Positions 44,424 to 51,429 of a stretch of DNA of 64,000 nt are shown in pieces. The notes under the pieces were generated by a model. It was not told the DNA's origin and did not search any database. It saw nothing but the letters and a program-made list of their open reading frames with translations. Every line of letters starts with the position of its first letter. Positions within the stretch are counted from its first letter, which is position 1. The translations under genes were made by a program, and so were the position numbers. The stretch is from assembly GCA_964477265.1 (NCBI GenBank), contig CAYZDJ010000002.1, forward strand, positions 255,817 to 319,816, given 5' to 3'. The DNA comes from CAIVPM01 sp964477265 (GTDB lineage Bacteria; Bacteroidota; Bacteroidia; Chitinophagales; Chitinophagaceae).

Positions 44424-45707
44424 ATGTTTATGAATCTGATTGAAGAATTACGTTGGCGTGGAATGATACAAGATATTATGCCTGGTACAGAAGAACAATT
44501 GAATAAGGAATTAACCAGTGCATATATTGGCTTTGACCCTACTGCTGACAGCTTACATATTGGTAGCCTTGTGCCTATTTTATTGTTGGTGCATTTGCAA
44601 AAAGCAGGTCATAAGCCTTATGCTTTGGTAGGTGGTGCAACTGGTATGGTTGGTGATCCAAGTGGTAAAAGTGAGGAAAGAAATTTGTTGAGTGAAGAAG
44701 TTTTAAACCATAATGTAAGAGGCGTGCAAAAGCAATTGGAAAAGTTTTTAAACTTTGATAAAAGCCTTGCCAATGCTGCTGAAATTGTAAACAATTATGA
44801 TTGGTTTAAGGACTTTTCTTTTCTTAATTTCATTCGTGATGTGGGCAAGCACATTACTGTAAATTATATGATGAGCAAGGATAGTGTGAAGAAAAGACTG
44901 GATGGAGAAACTGGCATGAGCTTTACAGAATTTACTTACCAGTTGGTGCAGGGCTATGATTTTTATCATTTGTATAACACCAATAATTGCAAGCTGCAAA
45001 TGGGTGGTAGCGATCAATGGGGAAATATTGTAACAGGAACAGAATTGATAAGAAGAAAAAATGGTGGTGAAGCTTTTGCATTTACTTGTCCTTTAATTAC
45101 AAAAGCTGATGGTGGTAAATTTGGCAAAACAGAAAAAGGTAATGTGTGGCTTGATGCTGAGAAAACAACACCATATCAGTTCTATCAATTTTGGTTAAAC
45201 AGTAGCGATGAAGATGCAGAAAAATGGATTAAAATATTTACTATGCTGCCTAAGGCAGAAACTCTTGCTATTATTGAAACACATAAGCAAGATGCTGGAA
45301 AAAGATTGTTGCAAAAAAGGTTAGCAGAAGAAGTTACAAAGTTTGTGCATGGAGAAACTGAATTGCAAAATGCCATTGCCACAACTGAAAAACTTTTTGC
45401 TAATGCCAACGCACCTGCTGAAAGCTTGAGTGTTGAAGATTTAGAAAATATGGAAGGAGTGGTGAAGATTGATTTTGCTCTATCAAAACTTAATGAAGGC
45501 TTGGATATAGTAAGCTTTTTAGCTGAAACAAAAATATTTGAAAGCAAGGGCGAAGCAAGGAAAATGATTCAGGCAAATGGCGTAAGCATTAACAGAAATA
45601 AGGTTAATGATATTGCCATGAAAATTGATAATTCTTTCTTACTCCATAATAAATATTTACTTGCTCAAAAAGGAAAGAAGAATTATTATTTGATAGTTAT
45701 TGTATAG
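44424..45707 (+). CDS. tyrS: Tyrosine--tRNA ligase
   Basis: This 427-residue enzyme charges tRNA-Tyr. It has the class I HIGH motif variant in DPTADSLHIGSLVPI, the tyrosine pocket in YQLVQGYDFYHLY and QMGGSDQWGNIVTGT, and the KMSKS-equivalent KFGKTEKGN. The C-terminal S4-like RNA-binding domain follows (residues about 360-427). The start could be ATG 44424 or ATG 44430. The length is standard. A terminator lies 160 bp downstream. Confidence 0.97.
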   Translation: MFMNLIEELRWRGMIQDIMPGTEEQLNKELTSAYIGFDPTADSLHIGSLVPILLLVHLQKAGHKPYALVGGATGMVGDPSGKSEERNLLSEEVLNHNVRGVQKQLEKFLNFDKSLANAAEIVNNYDWFKDFSFLNFIRDVGKHITVNYMMSKDSVKKRLDGETGMSFTEFTYQLVQGYDFYHLYNTNNCKLQMGGSDQWGNIVTGTELIRRKNGGEAFAFTCPLITKADGGKFGKTEKGNVWLDAEKTTPYQFYQFWLNSSDEDAEKWIKIFTMLPKAETLAIIETHKQDAGKRLLQKRLAEEVTKFVHGETELQNAIATTEKLFANANAPAESLSVEDLENMEGVVKIDFALSKLNEGLDIVSFLAETKIFESKGEARKMIQANGVSINRNKVNDIAMKIDNSFLLHNKYLLAQKGKKNYYLIVIV

Positions 45708-46129
45708 AGGTTTTCCAGACAGTTTGAAAGTATTCAACTAAGGTTAAATACCAGCAATTATGAGAAGGTTTTTGCCTTAAACAATCTCACTACTTAAGAT
45801 TATTTTGCTTATCATTAACTATTGCTTTTAAAATCTACTATAATTTAGTATTATATTGCTTTTACTAAAAGCTATGTGAAACGGTCTTTACATAGCTTTT
45901 TTTTATATTTAAAAAGGTAAAAAAGCGTTGTTGAAGTTGTGGTTTATTACACAGTAATTAGAACTTCAAAAGCGACATTTTAATAGCAAAAATTGTGACT
46001 TTTTATTTACCTACAGCATTCGCTTTCTCTTTTGGTTGACGAGTGGAAGAAAACAACTTAAAACCAAAAAACTACCAACTATTTTTTGCACCATTACTCT
46101 CTTTTTTATTTCTTTTCTTTGGGGTTGGG
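45708..46129. other. Intergenic gap between tyrS and pepF
   Basis: This 422-bp AT-rich gap holds an intrinsic terminator at 45867-45905 and no reading frame with good coding character. The stretch 45715-45905 has the length of a small RNA ending in that terminator, but I found no 6S-like long closing stem. Otherwise I see nothing in it. Confidence 0.5.
45867..45905 (+). terminator. Intrinsic terminator downstream of tyrS
   Basis: AAAAGCTATGT pairs perfectly with ACATAGCTTTT around a 12-nt loop, and the stem runs into a T-tract. It is 160 bp past the tyrS stop, so it could end either the tyrS transcript or an unseen small RNA. Confidence 0.8.
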
Positions 46130-47848
46130 TTACAGCTTCTCCATCTCATCTTTTACAAATTCCATTAAGGTTTTAATATGGTTTGGAGATAGATCAAATT
46201 TTAATCCTGCTGTTTTATATAATTCAGGTAAAGTTTTAGTGCCACCAAGGCTTAAAGCATTTATATAATTACTAATTGCTTGCTGTGGATTTTGCTTATA
46301 CTGCATCCACAAACCAATAGCACCAAGCTGTGCAATACCATATTCAATATAATAAAATGGCACTTCAAATAAATGCAATTGTCGTTGCCAACCAGTTTTT
46401 CTAAATTCATCCAAGCCAGTTGTGTCCATTGTTTCAGTCTTAAATTCATCAACAATATTCAGCCACATTGCAGTTCTTTCTTCAACGGTGTGTGTTGGAT
46501 TTTCATATACCCAATGCTGAAACTTATCTATAATAGCAATCCAAGGAAAGATAGTTATTACTCTTTCTAACTGATGTTCTTTTGCCCTGCGTAAATCTTC
46601 TTCATTATCAAAGAAAGATTGCCAGTGGTTCATACTAAAAAGTTCCATTGCCATACTTGCCACTTCAGCAATTTCCATTGGATATTCTTTAAATGCACTT
46701 AGCTTTAAATTGTGAGAGAGGAAAGAGTGAATAGCGTGCCCACCTTCGTGTACCATTGTTGTTACATCATCCATTTGTCCTGCTGCATTCATAAAAATAA
46801 ATGGTGCACCACTTTCTGTTAAAGGACAATTATAACCACCAGGTGCTTTGCCTTTTCTGCTTTCTAAATCAAAATGATTTAGCTCATTCATCTTGCGTAA
46901 GCAGTCTGCAAAAAATGGATTTAATTCCTGAAAGCAAGCCACAGATTTTTCGTATAAATCGTTACCTGTTGTAAATGGTTTTAAAGCTTCAGTGCCAGCA
47001 GGCTCAGCTTCTGTATCCCAAGGTCTTAAAGTATCTAAACCAAGTTTTTGTTTTTTATCTTTATAGATTTTATCAACCAAAGGAACAATATGTTGCTTCA
47101 CTGCTTCGTGAAAATTATAACAATCTTCCTTGCTGTAATCAAACCTTCCCAATTCAACAAACTTATAATCCCTATAATTAGCAAAGCCAGCATTTACAGC
47201 TACTTGATGGCGTTTTGCAATTAACTCACTATATAAATTATGCAGTTGTTCTTTGTCAATAATTCTTCTTTCATTTATTTTTCTGTAAACGCTTTCACGC
47301 AAATTTCTATCGTGACTATGCAAAAATTTTCCTGCTTGTTGCAAAGTGTATTCTTGCCCATCAACCTCAATAGTCATTGCACCACTAATTACACCAAACT
47401 GTTGCTGCATCACACTTAGCTCTGCTTGCAATTGAATGTTTTCTTCTCTAAATAAATCAATGCTTTTTCTTACGCTACGCAAATAAGTAAAGAATTTTTG
47501 TTGGTCTAATTCTTTTAAATATTCATTTGAAACTAATTTTTTATTTAATGCATCTGCATAAGGCGTAAGCTTAGGCTGTATTTCCATACAGAAATAAGTG
47601 AAGGCTTCTTCAAGGCTTTTATCTGTTGTGTCACAAGTCATTTTTATTTGTCGCCAGCAAGCATCTTCACTTACCACAGCTTCCATTTCACTCATATCAA
47701 GCAACCATTTTTCCAAGTCTATTTTACTATTAATGTCTCTTTCTAAAAGATTTTTAAAATATGGTTCAAGACTTTCCCAAGTTGTTACTGTAAAATCTTT
47801 TGGTACAAAGTGTCTTGGAAGTTTTTGAATGTTTGCGTTTAAAGTCAT
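46130..47848 (-). CDS. pepF: M3 family oligoendopeptidase F-like
   Basis: The 572-residue protein is a cytoplasmic zinc oligopeptidase. The zinc site is in TTMVHEGGHAIHSFLS (HEGGH form of HExxH), with the third ligand in KEYPMEIAEVASMAMELF. The long helical N-terminal half is typical of the oligoendopeptidase F group, which trims short peptides. The length is normal. It lies downstream of the ORF6N gene, and a GTCACAAATTGTGAC palindrome lies 34 bp ahead of its ATG. Confidence 0.93.
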   Translation of the reverse strand: MTLNANIQKLPRHFVPKDFTVTTWESLEPYFKNLLERDINSKIDLEKWLLDMSEMEAVVSEDACWRQIKMTCDTTDKSLEEAFTYFCMEIQPKLTPYADALNKKLVSNEYLKELDQQKFFTYLRSVRKSIDLFREENIQLQAELSVMQQQFGVISGAMTIEVDGQEYTLQQAGKFLHSHDRNLRESVYRKINERRIIDKEQLHNLYSELIAKRHQVAVNAGFANYRDYKFVELGRFDYSKEDCYNFHEAVKQHIVPLVDKIYKDKKQKLGLDTLRPWDTEAEPAGTEALKPFTTGNDLYEKSVACFQELNPFFADCLRKMNELNHFDLESRKGKAPGGYNCPLTESGAPFIFMNAAGQMDDVTTMVHEGGHAIHSFLSHNLKLSAFKEYPMEIAEVASMAMELFSMNHWQSFFDNEEDLRRAKEHQLERVITIFPWIAIIDKFQHWVYENPTHTVEERTAMWLNIVDEFKTETMDTTGLDEFRKTGWQRQLHLFEVPFYYIEYGIAQLGAIGLWMQYKQNPQQAISNYINALSLGGTKTLPELYKTAGLKFDLSPNHIKTLMEFVKDEMEKL

Positions 47849-47881
47849 TATATAAATTATTTTTTTAATTTGTTGTATGTG

Positions 47882-47896
47882 GTCACAAATTGTGAC
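47882..47896. promoter_or_regulatory. GTCACAAATTGTGAC palindrome ahead of pepF
   Basis: The 15-bp palindrome GTCACAAATTGTGAC sits between the ORF6N stop and the pepF ATG. Its core also occurs, with the central base reversed, inside the ORF6N coding sequence at 48265-48279. It may be an operator, possibly bound by the ORF6N protein. Confidence 0.5.
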
Positions 47897-47917
47897 TACA
47901 TTAATTAAGGATTATTT

Positions 47918-48477
47918 CTATTTTATAAATCCAATCCTGTTTCTATTTTTCCACCTTTTCTTCCCAGTATTTTCATCTAATAAATTTTCCATTGCATCAT
48001 AAATTTGGTTGAGTTGTGTATCATGTTCTCCTAATCTTTCTTTTATTTCTTTTAATTGCTCTTTTATATCAATCTGTTTCATTATTATTTTCCTTACTTC
48101 TACAAATGCCCTCATTATAGAAATATTCATAGCTATTGCTTTATCTGAATTTAACAAACCGCTTAACATAGCAACACCTTGTTCTGTAAAGGCATAAGGA
48201 GTAATATTTGCGTTTCTTTTGCTTTGAGAAATGATAAGAATATCATTAAACAAATTAGATGCGGTCACAATTTGTGACCGCATATTAACCACTCTTCAGC
48301 AGTTAATCTAAACATAAAATCTTCAGGAAATCTTTTGATATTTCTTTTTACAGTTTGATTTAAAACCTTTGTTTGTACTTCGTAAAGGTTTGCCAAATCA
48401 AAATCAAGCATAATTCTTTCTCCTCTGCATTCATAAATTTTATTTTGAATGGTAATAATATTTCTTGCAAGGTTCAT
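47918..48477 (-). pseudogene. Frameshifted ORF6N-domain protein
   Basis: Two adjoining frames together make one ORF6N DNA-binding protein of about 186 residues. The first (48477 to 48265) has NIITIQNKIYECRGERIMLD and RNIKRFPEDFMFRLTAEEW. The second (from 48292) has MRSQIVTASN and PYAFTEQGVAMLSGLLNSD, plus a coiled-coil tail. They join at TTAATATGCGG, where one missing base breaks the frame. ORF6N proteins are common in phage and mobile islands and bind DNA. The break may be a real inactivation or an error in the assembly. A 23-bp palindrome sits exactly at the break. Confidence 0.75.
48261..48283. promoter_or_regulatory. 23-bp palindrome inside the ORF6N gene
   Basis: Arms TGCGGTCACAA and TTGTGACCGCA are perfect inverses around one base. 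It encodes the conserved RSQIVT segment and lies at the frameshift point. A shorter copy lies at 47882-47896. Confidence 0.6.
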
Positions 48478-48707
48478 AAAAAGGCAATAATAATTAAAAT
48501 GATTGTAAAAGTATGCCTTAGCGAAATTGAAGTTTTAAATTGTAGTTGGTTTTGAAATAAGAAATGATGCTATATGAAATGTTATGAATTTGCATTAACC
48601 TATAAAATGGCCTTTAAAAAGTTTTCTACTTGCTGCTTATTTAAGCAAACAAGTAGAAAATTGAATACGCTATAATTTCTTAAACAAATTACTACGCATA
48701 TCGTTAG

Positions 48708-48726
48708 TATAACAAATAGTGTTATA
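48708..48726. promoter_or_regulatory. Upstream palindrome of the sigma4/alpha-CTD operon
   Basis: TATAACA (48708-48714) and TGTTATA (48720-48726) are inverse arms separated by 5 bp, ending 3 bp before the ATG at 48730. The half-site TGTTAT recurs in the larger palindrome at 48756-48786, so the two may form an operator cluster. Confidence 0.5.
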
Positions 48727-48729
48727 AAA

Positions 48730-49221
48730 ATGATAGTAGAAAAAAGAGAACAAAGCGATACTATGTTATTATATAACATAGTATCGACCCCAGTATTTAC
48801 AAGGTTATTTAATTTAACAGAAAAAGAAAACACTGTCTTACAAATGCGATGGCAATATGGATTAACTTTTTCTGTTATAGGCAAAAATTTGAGAGTATCA
48901 GACGAAATGGCGAGGGTTTATTTTAATAATGCAATTAAGAAAATTGAGAAGTCGTTGCATTTACAATCACAGCTTCAAAACACAGTAGTGTTGTCTAATA
49001 TTACAGAACAGGAACAGAATAGATTTATTTTAATTGATAGTTTGGAAGGTATTAGCTCTAAAACTAAAGCAGAGCTGTTTCGCCTTAAAATATATACCCT
49101 GCACGATCTTGGCAAGTATTCTAGAAAGGAATTATTAATTATACGATTTATGGGTGCAAAACGTGTTGCTGAGATAGAAAACGCTATACATCAATTTGGC
49201 TTAGCTTTAAAAGAGAGTTAA
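48730..49221 (+). CDS. Sigma-region-4-like HTH protein with RNA polymerase alpha-CTD-like domain (A)
   Basis: The 163-residue protein joins two transcription-type domains. Residues about 29-75 (LTEKENTVLQMRWQYGLTFS to AIKKIEKSL) match sigma region 4, including the helix-turn-helix. Residues about 102-160 (SLEGISSKTKAELFRLKIYT, DLGKYSRKELLIIRFMGAKR) match the alpha-CTD helix-hairpin-helix fold. By my alignment the alpha-CTD arginine 265 position is lysine and the glycine-lysine pair near 296-298 is kept. Contact with promoter DNA or polymerase is inferred. The start may be ATG 48730 or the in-frame ATG 48763, which lies in a 31-bp palindrome. It is followed after 1 bp by a paralogue. Confidence 0.75.
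   Translation: MIVEKREQSDTMLLYNIVSTPVFTRLFNLTEKENTVLQMRWQYGLTFSVIGKNLRVSDEMARVYFNNAIKKIEKSLHLQSQLQNTVVLSNITEQEQNRFILIDSLEGISSKTKAELFRLKIYTLHDLGKYSRKELLIIRFMGAKRVAEIENAIHQFGLALKES
48756..48786. promoter_or_regulatory. 31-bp palindrome at the 5' end of the sigma4/alpha-CTD gene
   Basis: CGATACTATGTTAT (48756-48769) and ATAACATAGTATCG (48773-48786) are perfect 14-bp inverse arms around TAT. It lies in the coding sequence, 26 bp past the first ATG, and contains the alternative ATG at 48763. It may be a protein-binding operator, or an mRNA hairpin that hides that start. Confidence 0.6.
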
Positions 49222-49222
49222 T

Positions 49223-49786
49223 ATGACAAAGCATAAAAATTACGATAGAGATATTACAATAAAAAGTGTGAAAGAACTTTATAAACTAATTGGTAGAAAA
49301 GAAATAATACAAATGTTTATAAAAGACCCATTTGAGCAACATATATTACAACAGCATTGGCAATTACTAAAGCCTCTTAATGTAATTGCAGTTGAAAATG
49401 AACTATCGCCTCCTTCTGTGCATCATACATATAGAAGAATTATTAGGAAACTACAAGCTGGTATAATAAAAGCTCAAAAAAAATACGAAAGCGTTAGTCA
49501 GGAACGCATAAAAGTAGAAAAAGCAAAAACTATTTCAAAAATAGAAATATTGCCAAAGAGCAAACAATTCGAAATAAAAGCAAATGCAAAGGAATATTCT
49601 ATTAATGAAATGTTTTATGGTAAGCCCAAAGTAATAAACATTTTACACAATAATGGTATAAATACAGTTGCTGACTTAATGCAATATAGTAAGAAAGAAT
49701 TGTTGTTGTTAAGAAATTTGGGGCCGTATGTTCTAAGTAGTGTAGAAGGAGTGCTTGCAAAATTTAACCTATTTCTTATTCATTGA
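49223..49786 (+). CDS. Sigma-region-4-like HTH protein with RNA polymerase alpha-CTD-like domain (B)
   Basis: The 187-residue protein is a divergent paralogue of the gene before it. Residues about 35-85 (FEQHILQQHWQLLKPLNVIA to YRRIIRKLQ) fit a sigma-region-4-like helix-turn-helix, more weakly than in the first protein. A basic linker follows (ESVSQERIKVEKAKTISK). Residues about 127-185 (YSINEMFYGKPKVINILHNN, DLMQYSKKELLLLRNLGPYV) match alpha-CTD, with the asparagine of the N-L-G segment and the 268-position asparagine kept. The gene begins 1 bp after the first stop, so the two are made together and may act as a pair. Confidence 0.72.
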   Translation: MTKHKNYDRDITIKSVKELYKLIGRKEIIQMFIKDPFEQHILQQHWQLLKPLNVIAVENELSPPSVHHTYRRIIRKLQAGIIKAQKKYESVSQERIKVEKAKTISKIEILPKSKQFEIKANAKEYSINEMFYGKPKVINILHNNGINTVADLMQYSKKELLLLRNLGPYVLSSVEGVLAKFNLFLIH

Positions 49787-50062
49787 TTTTATTTTTAATG
49801 TTAAACTCCCGTTAAATATTGATACTAAAGTGTTGTTGCTTGATTAATTGCATAATGCTTTTCTTGCATAAAACAATTACATTAAAATTGCTATTTAATT
49901 AAGTAAATATATAGTTTATGTTATGGGTGAGGATTTATGATCAAGTTCTATTATTTCGATTTTGAAGACTACCTTAAAAGAGTATAAAGTATCAAATTTT
50001 GAATGTGTCTGGTGTCATTAAATAAAATATTTTAACTTAAGTTGGCTTAAGTGGTTTGTTAG

Positions 50063-50095
50063 AATTTATCCCCTCATTTTTATGAGGGGTAAATT
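50063..50095. terminator. Stem-loop after the sigma4/alpha-CTD genes
   Basis: AATTTATCCCCTCAT pairs with ATGAGGGGTAAATT with one bulged T and a TTTT loop. It is strong, but no T-tract follows, so function as a terminator is uncertain. It is 277 bp after the second gene. Confidence 0.4.
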
Positions 50096-50173
50096 ATTAG
50101 TAACAAAATACTAATGCTTCAAATATTTATTACTACCATGAGACAAGTATATACACACTAAATCATTAAAACA

Positions 50174-50266
50174 CTCATTCCCAATCTTTCGTAAAAATAT
50201 AATCACGTTTTAATCCAAGGGGTTCGGATTTTGAATGATTTTTATTTTGGGAAGGTTGGGAATGAG
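50174..50266. repeat. Inverted repeat, MITE-like candidate
   Basis: CTCATTCCCAATCTTTC (50174-50190) and GGAAGGTTGGGAATGAG (50250-50266) are inverse arms matching at 15 of 17 positions, 59 bp apart. A smaller AATCC/GGATT hairpin lies inside. It could be a small mobile inverted-repeat element or a structured leader. No flanking direct repeat is clear. Confidence 0.45.
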
Positions 50267-50290
50267 ATATATAATACTAATTTTTATATC

Positions 50291-50563
50291 ATGCTGTTTT
50301 TTTATATCGCAGTTCTTTTGTTTCTATTATTAATCTGTATTTATATTAAAAGAGAATTTTGGATTAATTTAGAAACGAAGTATAATATTAAATTTGTTAA
50401 TAGTTTTTTTATTTGGTTTGTGCAAAGTGACTATAATGCATCAACACATAAGAACCAGAAATTTTTTTTTACGCTCAGCAATTTTTTAAACATTATTATA
50501 ATTATTACTCTTTTTCTATTATTAGTTATTTTAATTATTTTTCTATTGGGTTTTTTACCTTGA
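50291..50563 (+). CDS. Small two-helix membrane protein, unknown function
   Basis: This 90-residue protein starts MLFFYIAVLLFLLLICIYIK, a membrane helix, then a polar stretch (ETKYNIKFVNSFFIWFVQSD) and a second helix (NFLNIIIIITLFLLLVILII). The extended reading frame from TTG 50231 would add 20 residues that lie across the inverted repeat. No family is recognised, and low-complexity hydrophobic sequence makes chance matches likely. It is convergent with the LytTR regulator gene. Confidence 0.5.
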   Translation: MLFFYIAVLLFLLLICIYIKREFWINLETKYNIKFVNSFFIWFVQSDYNASTHKNQKFFFTLSNFLNIIIIITLFLLLVILIIFLLGFLP

Positions 50564-50616
50564 TATAAACAAGGTATAAATAAACGTTTTAAAATTCAAT
50601 TTTTTAAGGGAATAAT

Positions 50617-51333
50617 CTATTTAGATTGTTCGGAGTTTATAAATGCAATAAATTGTTTTTTATACACTCTTCCAATTATAATCTCAATATCGTTTAGTAA
50701 TTTAAGTTTTGTTTTATTATAAGTAGCTATATATCGTTTATTAACAATAAAGGTTTTATGAACTCTTATAAAATGTTCTTTTGGCAGCAAGTCTTGCATA
50801 TTTTTTAAAGAACCCAAACTCATTACTTTTCCTTTTAAAGTGTAGTAAGCAACATACTCAAGCATACTTTCAATGTATATAATATCTTGAATTTGTATTT
50901 TATATATTTTTCTGTCGGCAACAACAGCAATAAAATCATTGGTATTGCTGCTAGCCAAATTAGAATCTGTTTTTTTTGCCTGAAATAATGTTATAGCTTT
51001 ATCAACGCCTGCATTAAATCTATCTAAAAGTATTGGTTTTAATAAATAATCAACAGCATTTAACATATAAGAATCAAATGCAAATCTTGTACTGCTTGTT
51101 GTAAAAATTACAAAAGTTTTTTCTTTAATTGCATCGGCAATATTAAGACCAGATACTTTTGGCATCATTACATCTACAAAAGCAATATCAACAGCATTCT
51201 TAGTTAAATAACTTAATGCCTCGGTAGAGTTTAAAAAGGTTTTAACTAATAACAAGTCGGCTCTTGTTGCTACCATTCTTTTTAAATGAGCTACTGCTAA
51301 ATTTTCATCATCTACTATAATACAAGTGTACAT
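50617..51333 (-). CDS. LytTR-family response regulator
   Basis: The 238-residue regulator has a receiver domain (residues about 1-120) with the phosphoacceptor aspartate in VDIAFVDVMMPKVSG and the lysine of DYLLKPILLDRF. A LytTR DNA-binding domain follows (FIAVVADRKIYKIQIQDIIY to FIRVHKTFIVNKRYIATYN). Such regulators bind short direct repeats ahead of targets. It lies 96 bp downstream of the sensor kinase gene and is very likely its partner. Targets may include the large adhesin-like genes nearby, which is an inference. Confidence 0.93.
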   Translation of the reverse strand: MYTCIIVDDENLAVAHLKRMVATRADLLLVKTFLNSTEALSYLTKNAVDIAFVDVMMPKVSGLNIADAIKEKTFVIFTTSSTRFAFDSYMLNAVDYLLKPILLDRFNAGVDKAITLFQAKKTDSNLASSNTNDFIAVVADRKIYKIQIQDIIYIESMLEYVAYYTLKGKVMSLGSLKNMQDLLPKEHFIRVHKTFIVNKRYIATYNKTKLKLLNDIEIIIGRVYKKQFIAFINSEQSK

Positions 51334-51429
51334 AATGTTTGTGTTTTAAGGGCTGTGAACTTATGGTATAATGTAGAGTTGATTTTTAAATGTGAGTAAT
51401 ATATAAAATGTATTCAATAAACGACGTAT

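Larger units (their letters stand above)
49787..50290. other. AT-rich gap with hairpins
   Basis: This gap of about 500 bp has no convincing gene. It contains a stem-loop at 50063-50095 and a long inverted repeat from 50174 to 50266. The rest is AT-rich. A reading frame that runs upstream from the membrane protein to TTG 50231 lies across the inverted repeat and is not counted. Confidence 0.5.

Noticed and set aside
45715..45905. Possible 6S RNA after tyrS
   Set aside because: The length is right and it ends in a terminator, but no long closing stem with a central bubble could be drawn.
48600..48884. 94-residue hydrophobic frame on the minus strand
   Set aside because: It overlaps the well-supported sigma4/alpha-CTD gene on the other strand, and its hydrophobic pattern is explained by AT-rich antisense sequence.
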